Of a stretch of DNA of 64,000 nt, positions 36,302-45,149 are shown piece after piece (position 1 is the stretch's first letter; each line of letters starts with the position of its first letter). Origin of the DNA: Phocicoccus schoeneichii (lineage in GTDB: Bacteria; Bacillota; Bacilli; Staphylococcales; Salinicoccaceae); assembly GCF_014635565.1 (NCBI RefSeq), contig NZ_BMDB01000003.1, positions 62,001 through 126,000 of the forward strand, written 5' to 3'. The position numbers and the translations under genes were made by a program. The notes beneath the pieces are model-generated. The model ran no database searches and was not told the DNA's origin. It worked only from the letters and a program-made list of their open reading frames with translations.

Positions 36302-36360
36302 AAGGCATCCTCTAGTTGGCTAGTTTCAAGATAGGGCTAGCCGAGAGGATGCTTTTTTTG
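36302..36360 (+). terminator. Terminator after the esterase gene
   Basis: GCATCCTCT / AGAGGATGC encloses an inner GGCTAG / CTAGCC stem and ends in a T run. Confidence 0.88.
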
Positions 36361-36449
36361 ATTTGATGTGGGTTTTTATCGATTGTATTAAATTTTATTG
36401 GCCCTGCTGAGCTAGTTTTGATAGAACATGGATTTGTACAAATATTGAA

Positions 36450-36836
36450 GATAAAAACGATTTATTTGTAAACTAGAGGACAATACACGCCTACTTTAAA
36501 GATAAAATCAATTTATTTGTAAACTAGAGGACAATCTTGGCCTGCTTTAAAGATAAAAACAGTTTATTTGTAAACTAGAAGAAAATACACGCCTACTTTA
36601 AAGATAAAAACAGTTTATTTGTAAACTAGAAGAAAATACACGCCTACTTTAAAGATAAAAACAGTTTATTTGTAAACTAGAGGACAATACACGCCTACTT
36701 TAAAGATAAAAACAGTTTATTTGTAAACTAGAGGACAATACACGCCTGCTTTAAAGATAAAACCAATTTATTTGTAAACTAGAGGACAATACACGCCTAC
36801 TTTAAAGATAAAACCAATTTATTTGTAAACTAGAGT
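36450..36836. repeat. Tandem array of eight 51-bp units, each starting with GATAAAAAC or a variant (array 4)
   Basis: Units begin at 36450, 36501, 36552, 36603, 36654, 36705, 36756 and 36807, in exact 51-bp phase. Each runs GATAAAAAC, then AGTTTATTTGTAAACT (6-bp arms, TTTG loop), then a linker ending in CTTTAAA. Variants change the motif to GATAAAATC or GATAAAACC and weaken the small hairpin. Unlike the other arrays, stem pairing is not clearly kept. It fills the 620-bp gap between the esterase and a small membrane protein; no CDS is seen. Confidence 0.9.
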
Positions 36837-36918
36837 TTTAAACATAAGGTTATCTTTTGAACAATTAAATTTACACATTATAATTAAATTAAAATCAAAA
36901 AGTCTGGAGTCACACCTC

Positions 36919-37206
36919 ATGCTGACATTAACAATTTTTACTCTCATTTTCCTCATCGTTGCACTTGTTCAAATCGTTACTGTTTTGGGAATTCTAAAGT
37001 CTAAAGATAAAAACAAGTCCAAAACTGTGTTGCTTGCTTCTTTACCGTACACAATCATTTGTATTCTTCTGAACTTCACGTCAGGCGAACTGATGGATGA
37101 GTCTATTTTCACAAACAACACTGTTCTGTTTAGCCTCACTGTTTTAATTATCATACTTCAAATTGCAGCAGTTATCGTTTACTTTAGAAAATTCAACACA
37201 AAATAA
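36919..37206 (+). CDS. Small three-helix membrane protein, unknown function
   Basis: A 95-residue protein with three hydrophobic helices (about 3-25, 38-54 and 66-88) and a short basic tail. A GGAG lies 9 nt before the ATG. Its first loop is very basic (KSKDKNKSK). I do not recognise a family. It lies just after the 51-bp array and is convergent with the SNF2 gene. A GATAAAAAC copy lies inside it (37006-37014). Confidence 0.6.
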   Translation: MLTLTIFTLIFLIVALVQIVTVLGILKSKDKNKSKTVLLASLPYTIICILLNFTSGELMDESIFTNNTVLFSLTVLIIILQIAAVIVYFRKFNTK

Positions 37207-37240
37207 AAAGGAATGAATAAAAGTGTTCATTCCTCATATT
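37206..37240. terminator. Terminator between convergent genes
   Basis: GGAATGAA / TTCATTCC stem; on the minus strand it is followed by TTTTTATTTT, so it mainly serves the SNF2 gene. Confidence 0.65.
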
Positions 37241-37263
37241 CAAACTAACATATAACTTATACG

Positions 37264-39387
37264 TTATACTTTCGCTTCTTCTAATCGTTTGCGTTCGATC
37301 TCAAACGCTTCTTTTTGAACTTCCGCTTCATTGATTTCTACTTCTTGCGCCTTGAAGACGTCTGCTACACTCGAGTCGTTGGCGTACAGGTTAAATGATT
37401 TCAGCTTCTCATCTCTAACTTGTGTGATAGCTTCATCAATACTTTTTTCAGATAAAAGCCTGTACACAATGACGTTTCTCGTCTGTCCCATTCTGTACGC
37501 GCGTCCAATGGCTTGTAGTTCTGTTGACGGTTTCCACTGGGGCTCGCACAGAATTACGATATTTGCAGCTTGGATGTTTAATCCAACGCCTGCCGCGTCA
37601 ATCTGACCAATCAACGTCGCACCTGCTTCTCGCGCCGTGAACTCATCGATCATCCCTTGACGTTCATCCATCCCAACGTCTCCTGAAATAATCCCCGCAC
37701 TTTGTGCACCAAGCGTTTCATGTATCAGATTCAAATTATCTTTAAAGAAGCTGAAGATTAACACCTTATGTCCGTTTTCTTTCGCCTCTGTACAGATTTC
37801 CATGATATTTGCGAGTTTCTCAGAGTCGTCAATCGAGTTTCCAGTGAAAGCTGCGCGTCTCATCTTCATGAGACCAGACAGTCCCTCACGAACGCCTTCA
37901 TTATAGTAATCACGCTCTTTGCCACTCATCTCTGAGAACTTCTCTATGAAGTCAATTTCCGGTAATTCTTTTAATACATCAATACGTTTACGGCGAAGAT
38001 ATGCCGGTGACACGAGCGTCTTGAATGCTTCCGGTTCATTCATGCGCGGATGACGCTCCATCTCTTCAACGATGTGGGGCTGTAAGATTCCAATAAGATG
38101 CTTCATTTCGTTCACATTGTTTTCAATTGGTGTCCCCGTCATCATCATGACGTACTCACTTTTTGCCGCTATCGCTATCGCATTTTGGGTACGCTGCGTC
38201 TTCGGATTCTTGATTAAATGTGCTTCATCAATAATTAAGCAATCCACATAATCGAGCGCATCGATATCTAAGTTTTTTGTGTGTTCTGGGTTTGTGATTA
38301 GTATACTTGGTGTCTCTAACCACTCTTTATATGCTTCATCCCTCTTTGCGCCATGAAAAATCTTCACAGGAATTCCCGTCCACTTTTCAATTTCATGTGC
38401 CCAGTTCGCCATGACACTTTTCGGACAGATGACAAATGCGCGCGTCTTCTGCTCAGTAAATAAATGCGTGATGACACCGAGCGCTTGGATCGTTTTACCA
38501 AGCCCCATCTCGTCACCAATCAACGTGCGCTTGTTGTACACTGCATATTTCGTTCCAAATAACTGGTACGGACGCAGAGTCCCTCCAGTGAGTCCCGAAA
38601 CATCAAGTTCCATATTTTGAATCTCTTCGACTAAAATCGCTGGTAAATCTCCAGAATGCGTGGTTGGCGCAACACCCGTTCTGGATTCTATGTACGCGTA
38701 AAACGCCGCGCTGTCATTAATAAACGCGTCTCTCGCGTATTTGTCGTCTTCGTATTCTGGAAGGAGTTTATCGACCAGTTTCTTAATTTCGTTTAATTCA
38801 GGTTCAATCTGTTCAAACTCAGTGAATGCTTTATTTATTTGTTCTTTTTCAGATGAAGACTGAAATAACGATAATAATTTCCCGCGCTTTTTCTTCATCT
38901 TGTTAAGAAGTGCTTCAGCCTCACTCGTCACTGTAAGAGACTCTAACGTTTCAACATCACGTTGATACGTCGTATTAAAATACCAATGTTTCAGCAAAAT
39001 AAGCGAATCTTTATTGAGGCGATCCGGGTCAATCTTAGGAAATGTGTTGACCGTAATATCGCGCATTAAGATGTCTTTATCTTGTATCACTTTTTCTACC
39101 GCTTCAGGCGTAAAATTATTTAGCACAACACCAAGAGACTTCGCGTCATAGCGCTTCAAGTCTCCGATATTAAAAATGTTATTCTGACGAAGACTCGAAA
39201 TAATGTCATCATCACCGGAATTCAAGACGTCGACAGGAATGACCTCGATATCATTCTCCGCACGCTTCGCTTGCAACTTTTTAAGGGAATCTTGCATGGT
39301 TGCTTCACTAATATTATTTAGGAAATTCTCGATGTTACGCTTCATTTGTTTGATTTTAAACGCTTGTGATTTCACATCTATTCTCAA
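37264..39387 (-). CDS. SNF2/Rad54-family DEAD/DEAH-box ATPase
   Basis: A 707-residue SWI2/SNF2 protein. The N-terminal half (about 1-240) is unlike known zinc-finger or SWIM modules. The motor has GDEMGLGKT (motif I), CLIIDEAHLIKN (motif II), MMTGTPIENN (motif III), and in lobe 2 IISGDVGMDERQGMIDEF and QAIGRAYRMGQTRNV (motif VI). Bacterial SNF2 proteins remodel nucleic acid-protein complexes, for example RapA on RNA polymerase; some belong to defence systems. Neighbours here look like housekeeping genes. The start is TTG with a GAGGG site. Confidence 0.88.
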   Translation of the reverse strand: MRIDVKSQAFKIKQMKRNIENFLNNISEATMQDSLKKLQAKRAENDIEVIPVDVLNSGDDDIISSLRQNNIFNIGDLKRYDAKSLGVVLNNFTPEAVEKVIQDKDILMRDITVNTFPKIDPDRLNKDSLILLKHWYFNTTYQRDVETLESLTVTSEAEALLNKMKKKRGKLLSLFQSSSEKEQINKAFTEFEQIEPELNEIKKLVDKLLPEYEDDKYARDAFINDSAAFYAYIESRTGVAPTTHSGDLPAILVEEIQNMELDVSGLTGGTLRPYQLFGTKYAVYNKRTLIGDEMGLGKTIQALGVITHLFTEQKTRAFVICPKSVMANWAHEIEKWTGIPVKIFHGAKRDEAYKEWLETPSILITNPEHTKNLDIDALDYVDCLIIDEAHLIKNPKTQRTQNAIAIAAKSEYVMMMTGTPIENNVNEMKHLIGILQPHIVEEMERHPRMNEPEAFKTLVSPAYLRRKRIDVLKELPEIDFIEKFSEMSGKERDYYNEGVREGLSGLMKMRRAAFTGNSIDDSEKLANIMEICTEAKENGHKVLIFSFFKDNLNLIHETLGAQSAGIISGDVGMDERQGMIDEFTAREAGATLIGQIDAAGVGLNIQAANIVILCEPQWKPSTELQAIGRAYRMGQTRNVIVYRLLSEKSIDEAITQVRDEKLKSFNLYANDSSVADVFKAQEVEINEAEVQKEAFEIERKRLEEAKV

Positions 39388-39403
39388 TATATTCCCTCAA
39401 TTC

Positions 39404-40108
39404 TTAAATGTTTGGTCCGTAATGACGTCTCGTGTCGTCCACTTGTTCGCCTTTCAGACGCTTCGTAAACAGCTCTCTAAACGACGTCGGCAAGATCTCC
39501 ACGTCACATAAGCTCTCCATGAGACCAATATTATCCGTGTATTTGTACAGCACGTCATTGATTTTTTCAATCGTCCAGTTCGGATATTTTCTTTCTAACA
39601 ATATAAACGTATCCCCTGGCTTTATCTCACCAGGAACGAGAACCTTAAAGTACCAGCCTGTGCGACCTGTTGCCTCAACCTTTTTCGCGAATTCAACATC
39701 ACGTAATCGGCGTGCCGGTTTCCAGCACGGACGACGCGGTTGTGTAATTTCAATCTGCGCTTTCCCAAGCATATACACGTCTCCGATGCATACGAGAGAC
39801 TCATCCATTCCAACGACTGAGATGTTTTCACCGTTCGCTCCCGGTTTAACCTCTTTTCCGAGCTCGACATTCCAGTCTTCATAATGCTTTCTTGCATATA
39901 CAAAGAGCGCTTTGTCCACACCACCATGATGTTTTTTATCTGCCTGTTCGTCGCCTTTCAAACCGAGCGTATCTAAAAAAATACTTTCAGTGATTGGAGT
40001 TTTAAATGCTGCCGTCTCCCACTCTTGGTCAAACTTATTCTCTTCACGATTATCTCCGTATGTCGTGACTTTACCTGTAAAAATTTCTTTAATAATGCCT
40101 GTAGACAT
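39404..40108 (-). CDS. MOSC domain protein (YiiM-like)
   Basis: A 234-residue MOSC-domain protein. It shows TPITESIFLDTLGLKGDEQADKKHHGGVDKAL near the N-terminus, a C-terminal three-helix 3-alpha segment, and the conserved Cys in QPRRPCWKPARRL, which binds the molybdenum cofactor or its sulfur in the family. YiiM-type proteins reduce 6-N-hydroxylaminopurine and related hydroxylamines. The ATG at 40108 has GGGTGG at good spacing; a GTG 9 nt upstream overlaps that site. The formate dehydrogenase elsewhere in the window also needs molybdenum cofactor. Confidence 0.87.
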   Translation of the reverse strand: MSTGIIKEIFTGKVTTYGDNREENKFDQEWETAAFKTPITESIFLDTLGLKGDEQADKKHHGGVDKALFVYARKHYEDWNVELGKEVKPGANGENISVVGMDESLVCIGDVYMLGKAQIEITQPRRPCWKPARRLRDVEFAKKVEATGRTGWYFKVLVPGEIKPGDTFILLERKYPNWTIEKINDVLYKYTDNIGLMESLCDVEILPTSFRELFTKRLKGEQVDDTRRHYGPNI

Positions 40109-40216
40109 AATTGCCACCCACTTTTAACAGAATATACTTAACTTTCATTATAATTGTTTTTATCTTCAAATTCATTAATGGTACAATGAAACGTATCATT
40201 GAGAGGGTGTATTAAA

Positions 40217-40651
40217 GTGAGTCATTATATTGCAGAAACTGAAATTCAGCTGTTATATGCAGATACCGACATGATGGGTGTGATGTACCACGGAAACTAT
40301 GTGAAGTGGTTAGAACTCGGGCGTATTCAGCTGATTGAAGACATTGGATTTAGCTATGTAGAGATGGAAAAATCTGGATTTGTCGCGCCGATTCATAACG
40401 TGAATATTACATACAAGACGCCGATTCAGTATGGGGACCGTGCGTTTGTGAGAACGTGGGTGAGTAAGAATACGGGGATCCGTGTGGAATATGGATTTGA
40501 GATTGTGAATCAGAATCGCGACGTGTGTTCAGAAGGCACAGTCACGTGCATTGTAGGAAAGAAACTACCAGAAGGTGGATTTAAACCCGTTAACTTTAAG
40601 AAGACATTTCCCGAATGGTTCAAGAAATACGAAGAAATTAAAGTCAAATAA
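40217..40651 (+). CDS. Acyl-CoA thioesterase, 4HBT hot-dog fold (YbgC-like)
   Basis: A 144-residue hot-dog thioesterase. The catalytic segment reads YADTDMMGVMYHGNYVKWLELGR, in which Asp and the His-Gly-Asn-Tyr box match 4-hydroxybenzoyl-CoA thioesterase types. It cleaves acyl-CoA thioesters; the chain preference is unknown. A GTG start behind GAGAGGGTG is chosen; the frame opens earlier at a TTG without a site. A hairpin terminator follows the stop. Confidence 0.88.
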   Translation: MSHYIAETEIQLLYADTDMMGVMYHGNYVKWLELGRIQLIEDIGFSYVEMEKSGFVAPIHNVNITYKTPIQYGDRAFVRTWVSKNTGIRVEYGFEIVNQNRDVCSEGTVTCIVGKKLPEGGFKPVNFKKTFPEWFKKYEEIKVK

Positions 40652-40656
40652 AAAGA

Positions 40657-40697
40657 TGAAAACACGCAAACCTTTGGGCTCGCGTGTTTCTTTTTAA
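40657..40697 (+). terminator. Terminator after the thioesterase gene
   Basis: GAAAACACGC / GCGTGTTTC pairs around a 14-nt loop, followed by TTTTT. A GATGAAAAC motif variant starts it. Confidence 0.75.
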
Positions 40698-40742
40698 TCG
40701 TAAATCGCTTTTTACTTTGCATCTCAAAGTGCAAAAGACTTT

Positions 40743-41216
40743 CTACTCACTCTTCGTTAATCCCATGTTCTTGTAGTTGGCTTCTGTTTTCTCTTTAGAG
40801 ATATGCTTCGCGTCCTTGTCGCCGTCTGTCTTAATGAAGCCAGCATCAATCAGTTTTTGAATATCTACATCTTCGTAGTTTGTGTGCGTGATGATTGTGA
40901 TGTTTTTATCATCTATCTTATAATCAATCGTCACTGTGTCTTCAGGCAAGTCAGCGAGCGCATTTTTGTTATACTCTTTCTGCTGAACTAACCACTCATC
41001 TACTTCTTCTTTACTGTTAAATCCCGCAGTCTTAAAGTCAACGACCTGCACAATTTTCTCGCGTACCACGTCGTCACCCTTCGCTGTCATCTCAACAGTC
41101 GTGTCAAATCCGTTCATGTCACCCGTATATGTAACAGTTTCTTCCGTCTTGCTGCCACATGCTGCAAGCACAATCATACCTAAAAACGAGATCATTATTA
41201 ATCTTATGTATTTCAA
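40743..41216 (-). CDS. DUF1307 (YehR-like) lipoprotein, copy 1
   Basis: A 157-residue lipoprotein with signal peptide and lipobox LAAC, followed by a compact domain opening TYTGDMNGFDTTVEMTAKGDDV, the signature of the YehR/DUF1307 family. Function is unknown. It is a paralogue of the next gene upstream, which shares the same opening and the ending (AxxxSKEKT...NxGLTK). A TTG at 41216 with AAGGAG at 8-nt spacing is preferred; the frame extends further, but without a site and with a non-signal N-terminus. Confidence 0.82.
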   Translation of the reverse strand: MKYIRLIMISFLGMIVLAACGSKTEETVTYTGDMNGFDTTVEMTAKGDDVVREKIVQVVDFKTAGFNSKEEVDEWLVQQKEYNKNALADLPEDTVTIDYKIDDKNITIITHTNYEDVDIQKLIDAGFIKTDGDKDAKHISKEKTEANYKNMGLTKSE

Positions 41217-41325
41217 CCGTCCCACTCCTTTTATATCCAAATACCCTATAAATATTAACCTAACCAAATTAAAAAACATCGTAAAGAATGATAAAAATCA
41301 TCTACCACGATGTTTAATTTATGAA

Positions 41326-41799
41326 TTATTCGCCTTCTTTAGTTAAGCCGAGATTTTCATATCCTTTTACTGTTTTCTCTTTAGAAACGCGATCTGCTTT
41401 TTCGTTACCTTCAGAATCTAATAATCCCGCATCAATTAAAGCTTTAATATTATCTTTCGTGTAATTGAACGTTGTTTCCATCGTCGCTGTTTCACCGTCT
41501 ACAGTGTATGTTGTTTCGATTGCACCGTCTGGGATGTCTTTGTACGTTTCTTTGTCAATTTCTTCTTGTTGCTTAAATGCTTCTTCAGCTTGTTCTTTAG
41601 AAGAGAAGCCCCATGCGTCTAACTTTCCTGTTTGAGTGAGTTTTTCTTTTGACACGTCGTCACCATCTGCAGTGATTTCAATTGTCGTATCTAACCCTTG
41701 AACATCTCCAGTATATTTCTCTGTTGTTTCTTTACCACCACAAGCCGCAAGCACGAACATACTTACAATAGCGAGTAGCGTGAGTTTAATAAACTTCAT
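41326..41799 (-). CDS. DUF1307 (YehR-like) lipoprotein, copy 2
   Basis: A 157-residue lipoprotein with lipobox LAAC and the same YTGDVQGLDTTIEITADGDDV opening as its downstream neighbour, so the two arose by tandem duplication. GAGGAG with 8-nt spacing supports the ATG at 41799. The proteins are anchored outside the membrane; their role is unknown, although the family is found in many staphylococci. The 109-bp gap before copy 1 contains no clear terminator, so the pair may be one operon. Confidence 0.85.
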   Translation of the reverse strand: MKFIKLTLLAIVSMFVLAACGGKETTEKYTGDVQGLDTTIEITADGDDVSKEKLTQTGKLDAWGFSSKEQAEEAFKQQEEIDKETYKDIPDGAIETTYTVDGETATMETTFNYTKDNIKALIDAGLLDSEGNEKADRVSKEKTVKGYENLGLTKEGE

Positions 41800-41873
41800 T
41801 ACGAGCACTCCTCTTTAATTAAATAAATAAATCTATAAATTAAATATACCCTAAAATTGTTGCACTAACCATT

Positions 41874-42239
41874 TTAACGCCACAATTTTTTATAGCCTTT
41901 TTTATCTTCAATATTAAACGCGATCATATCTTTTAAAAGCTCCCAGTCGACCTTGTCACTAAACTTAATTTTAAATAACCCTTTAGTCTTATCGTAGCCA
42001 GCAGCGTCAATGCGGTCCGAGAATTTCTCCATCGTCACCTCTTCGGGCGCGATCGACATGTGATGTTTCGCCACACTTAAAGCAATAATAAATGTCCCTT
42101 CATTTAAAAAGAACGGCTGATTCCACTTCACTTCACGTTCAAGTTCAGGAAATGCCTCGTGAATAAACTCTAAAATCTGCCCGACTTGCGCACGCTTATC
42201 CGCTTCATCGATCTTGTTTAAAAATTCATCAAATACCAT
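41874..42239 (-). CDS. DUF1801 (YdhG/Fra-like) protein
   Basis: A 121-residue DUF1801 protein. Recognisable are EVKWNQPFFLNEGTFIIALSVAKHHMSIAP and the C-terminal NIEDKKGYKKLWR. Bacillus YdhG/Fra is a frataxin-like iron chaperone for haem and iron-sulfur assembly, so an iron-handling role is possible. Its ATG follows directly on the stop of the upstream phosphoesterase with a GGAGATGAG site inside that gene's end, so translation is coupled. Confidence 0.83.
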   Translation of the reverse strand: MVFDEFLNKIDEADKRAQVGQILEFIHEAFPELEREVKWNQPFFLNEGTFIIALSVAKHHMSIAPEEVTMEKFSDRIDAAGYDKTKGLFKIKFSDKVDWELLKDMIAFNIEDKKGYKKLWR

Positions 42240-43067
42240 TTACTCATCTCCAATTTCTATTACCTTTAATGTATTCCTAATTTCATGCTGTAAATTATTT
42301 GTTCGCCACTCACGTCTATACCCGAGACACGCACAGATATAGTTGACCCCATTTTCTACAACCTCATGTCTAAAATGAATGTGCCCCATTATACTATAGC
42401 GAATATTGTGTTCATCATAAAAATCGTTAAAGTCCGAGGTACCAATAAAAGCATTGTAGTAGTCGAAGATTCGGTGCGGCATAGGGACACGAAACGCTTT
42501 ATGTGTCGGTACGTGCGTAACGAGGATGATGTTTTTATCTTTAACTTTTTCAAAATCACGGCTCGCCTCATCACGGAAGTACTCTGACATCTCTTGGTCA
42601 GACTTCTGCCAGTTAATTCTCACCTTATCTTGCCACGTACCTCCACTAAACTCGCGCTTTTTCAGATCGTCGTAAGAAAAACGATCACTTGCGAAAGTAT
42701 AATCATACCAAGCTGGACTACCGACAATCGCCCACTTCTCGTTAATGATGTACGGGTTACCAATCAGAGACTCCTGCTGCATCTTGAAGAAACGGTAGAT
42801 TTCCCACGTTGTCTTCGCATCCTTGCTCGAGTTCCAGAAATCATGATTCCCTGGTACAAATAAAACACGAATATTAGTCAGCTGTTCCACTTCTTGAATG
42901 AAGCGGTGCGCTTTATGGTGGTCATTTGCGATATCCCCTGCAATAATTAAAAGCTCAATGGACTGACGTGCCACCTCATTTGCAAGTGTTAAAGAAAAAT
43001 CCTTTGGTTTTATTTCTTCCGTATTATATCGATCGATATGTAAGTCAGAGATGACGCCTATTCTCAT
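42240..43067 (-). CDS. Cytosolic metallophosphoesterase
   Basis: A 275-residue calcineurin-like phosphoesterase with a complete metal centre: SDLHID (residues 7-12), GDIANDHH, GNHDFW, VTHVPTH and GHIHFRHE. No signal peptide or membrane helix is seen, in contrast to the YkuE-like enzyme at 16.7 kb. It is the first gene of an operon with the DUF1801 gene, which abuts it. The substrate is unknown. Confidence 0.87.
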   Translation of the reverse strand: MRIGVISDLHIDRYNTEEIKPKDFSLTLANEVARQSIELLIIAGDIANDHHKAHRFIQEVEQLTNIRVLFVPGNHDFWNSSKDAKTTWEIYRFFKMQQESLIGNPYIINEKWAIVGSPAWYDYTFASDRFSYDDLKKREFSGGTWQDKVRINWQKSDQEMSEYFRDEASRDFEKVKDKNIILVTHVPTHKAFRVPMPHRIFDYYNAFIGTSDFNDFYDEHNIRYSIMGHIHFRHEVVENGVNYICACLGYRREWRTNNLQHEIRNTLKVIEIGDE

Positions 43068-43209
43068 ATGAACCTCTCCATAAAGTGTGTTACCTTATAT
43101 TGTAACAAAAAGAGTGACTAAATAGATTTGTAAAGAATGTGTAAATCTAATAAAACTAATACTTACTATGTTGTAAGATAGAGTGAATCATGTAATGGAG
43201 GTAACGGTT

Positions 43210-44373
43210 ATGAAATCATTAATACATCTATTTTTAGTGTCATTAAAACTCGGTCTCACGTCATTTGGTGGGCCTGTTGCACACTTAGGCTATTTTCACA
43301 CAGAATATGTGAAACGGCTCAAATGGATGTCTGAAAAAGAATACATAGAACTCGTATCGCTCTCACAATTCCTACCCGGACCTGCAAGTTCTCAGGTAGG
43401 CATTGGAATTGGCGTGAGACGCGCTGGCATACTCGGTGGCCTCACAAGCTTCCTAGGATTTACGATGCCGTCAGTTATTATTCTGATCGTATTTCAGTCA
43501 CTATTAACCGGAACGTCACAATTAGACGGACTAATTACAGGACTAAAGCTCGTCGCGGTCGCAATTGTTTTGCATGCGATTATTTCGATGGCGAAAAACT
43601 TCACGACAGAATGGCAGACGATACTGATTGCAGCACTGGCAGTTATCCTCACACTGACAATACATACACCGTTTATTCAGATAGCTGTGATACTGCTGGG
43701 CGCATTACTTGGGTTTATCTTGCTCAACCCTAAAAAAGAAACAAAACAAACAAAAGTGACACACTATGTGACGAAGAATACAGGTATAATTTCGCTCACG
43801 TTATTTGGAGCACTCTTTGTACTAACACCGATACTTGCGAGACTGAGTGAAAATATATACGTTCAGATGATGGACGCGTTTTATAGAGCGGGATCTTTAG
43901 TATTCGGAGGCGGACACGTCGTCTTACCACTCTTAGAAGCAGAACTCGTACCGACATACTTAGACGAGGCGACGTTCTTGGCAGGATACGGTGCAACACA
44001 AGCAGTACCCGGCCCCTTATTTACATTCGCATCCTTTATAGGCGCGGAAATCGCAGGCATACCAGGCGGACTATTTGCAACATTCACGATATTCCTGCCA
44101 GCATTTCTACTCATCATCGGCATGTTACCATTTTGGCAAGAAGTGATGAAGAATGAAAAATTAGGTACAGCAGTGGCGGGAATCAATGCCGCAGTTGTGG
44201 GCATACTCGTGTCGACGTGGATGACGCCGATTGTAACGACGTCGGTAATCGGATGGATTGAAGCGGCTATAGCAGTCGTGCTGTTTATAATGATCGCCAT
44301 GTTGAAACTACCACCGTGGACGGTAGTGGTAGTTGGGGCGCTGCTGGGCGTTGTTGTTGAAGCGGTGTTTTAG
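43210..44373 (+). CDS. chrA: Chromate transporter family protein, two-domain ChrA
   Basis: A 387-residue membrane protein of the long ChrA type made of two related halves. Half 1 has LTSFGGPVAHLGYF and LSQFLPGPASSQVGIGIG; half 2 has VFGGGHVVLPLLEAE and YGATQAVPGPLFTFASFIG. ChrA exports chromate in characterised cases; chromosomal homologues may carry other anions. GGAGG supports the ATG at 43210; further upstream ATGs lack sites. It is the last ordinary gene before the restriction island and shares a terminator with it. Confidence 0.88.
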   Translation: MKSLIHLFLVSLKLGLTSFGGPVAHLGYFHTEYVKRLKWMSEKEYIELVSLSQFLPGPASSQVGIGIGVRRAGILGGLTSFLGFTMPSVIILIVFQSLLTGTSQLDGLITGLKLVAVAIVLHAIISMAKNFTTEWQTILIAALAVILTLTIHTPFIQIAVILLGALLGFILLNPKKETKQTKVTHYVTKNTGIISLTLFGALFVLTPILARLSENIYVQMMDAFYRAGSLVFGGGHVVLPLLEAELVPTYLDEATFLAGYGATQAVPGPLFTFASFIGAEIAGIPGGLFATFTIFLPAFLLIIGMLPFWQEVMKNEKLGTAVAGINAAVVGILVSTWMTPIVTTSVIGWIEAAIAVVLFIMIAMLKLPPWTVVVVGALLGVVVEAVF

Positions 44374-44381
44374 GTAAGAAA

Positions 44382-44412
44382 AAGAGCTACTTAAAAAATT
44401 GTAGCTCTTGAA
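44382..44412. terminator. Bidirectional terminator between chrA and the HEPN-like gene
   Basis: AAGAGCTAC / GTAGCTCTT with a 10-nt loop; T-rich on both strands. It marks the downstream edge of the minus-strand defence-type island. Confidence 0.8.
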
Positions 44413-45126
44413 TTAATTTTGCTCCAATATTTTGTTTTCAATTTCAATTAAAATACTTTTTATAAATGAAATTGCTTTTAAATAATCCTCTGTAGCTCTT
44501 TTCAATACAAAAATTGGAGGTGGTCTTAAATATGTATCGAAGTTAGATATAGCAGTAATGTTAGGCGAATTCCTGTGTGTCATTTTATTACGATATTCTT
44601 TTACATAATCAAAATTCCCATACCAGTTTTCCAAATCACCTTTGACTTTATCTTCCTCAGAGAAATAATTATATATATCTTTGGCAAGCTGTTGAGCATT
44701 TTTTCCTTGCGAACAATCATGAAAAAAACTTTCCACGAAAATATTATGTGGATCTTTCTCTTTTTGCCAAAAAACATTACACATTTGAGCAAGTAAATCC
44801 CATAATACACTAGTTCTAAAAACCATATTTTCAATATAATAAAGTGCTGTTAGTTCATTTCCTATTGGCTTTCTAAAAGGGTCATAGCCATTTAAACTCT
44901 CTGAAGGATTGCATTCTACAGCTTTTTCAAACGAATAAATAATTTTATTATTTAAGTCAACTATAGTTTCGTAGATTGAGTTTATTGCAAATAGATCGAT
45001 TTTACTTTTATCTTTTTGTATTGCTCCAAATATATATCGACCATCACCAAATTCAATTCGTACAAAATATTCGTGAAATGAAATTTCATCAACTTTATTT
45101 TTCAACATTTGCAATGACGGACCCAT
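44413..45126 (-). CDS. Putative HEPN-domain protein (possible RNase effector)
   Basis: A 237-residue, mostly helical protein that I cannot place in a named family. The most telling segment is VKEYRNKMTHRN near residue 176. Its R179-x4-H184 matches the R-x4-6-H motif of HEPN ribonucleases, and a long helical stretch precedes it. The N-terminal part (about 1-60) is strand-like. AGGAGAG supports the ATG. It lies 23 bp after the kinase gene in the same AT-rich run behind hsdR. By position it could be a toxin or effector controlled by the kinase. This is inference; a Cthe_2314-type HEPN is my best guess. Confidence 0.6.
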   Translation of the reverse strand: MGPSLQMLKNKVDEISFHEYFVRIEFGDGRYIFGAIQKDKSKIDLFAINSIYETIVDLNNKIIYSFEKAVECNPSESLNGYDPFRKPIGNELTALYYIENMVFRTSVLWDLLAQMCNVFWQKEKDPHNIFVESFFHDCSQGKNAQQLAKDIYNYFSEEDKVKGDLENWYGNFDYVKEYRNKMTHRNSPNITAISNFDTYLRPPPIFVLKRATEDYLKAISFIKSILIEIENKILEQN

Positions 45127-45149
45127 TTTTTCTCTCCTATAAATTATAA

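Noticed and set aside
37264-39387. SNF2 protein as part of a DISARM-like or other defence system
   Set aside because: Its neighbours (MOSC, thioesterase, lipoproteins) are not defence genes and no methyltransferase or nuclease partner is adjacent.
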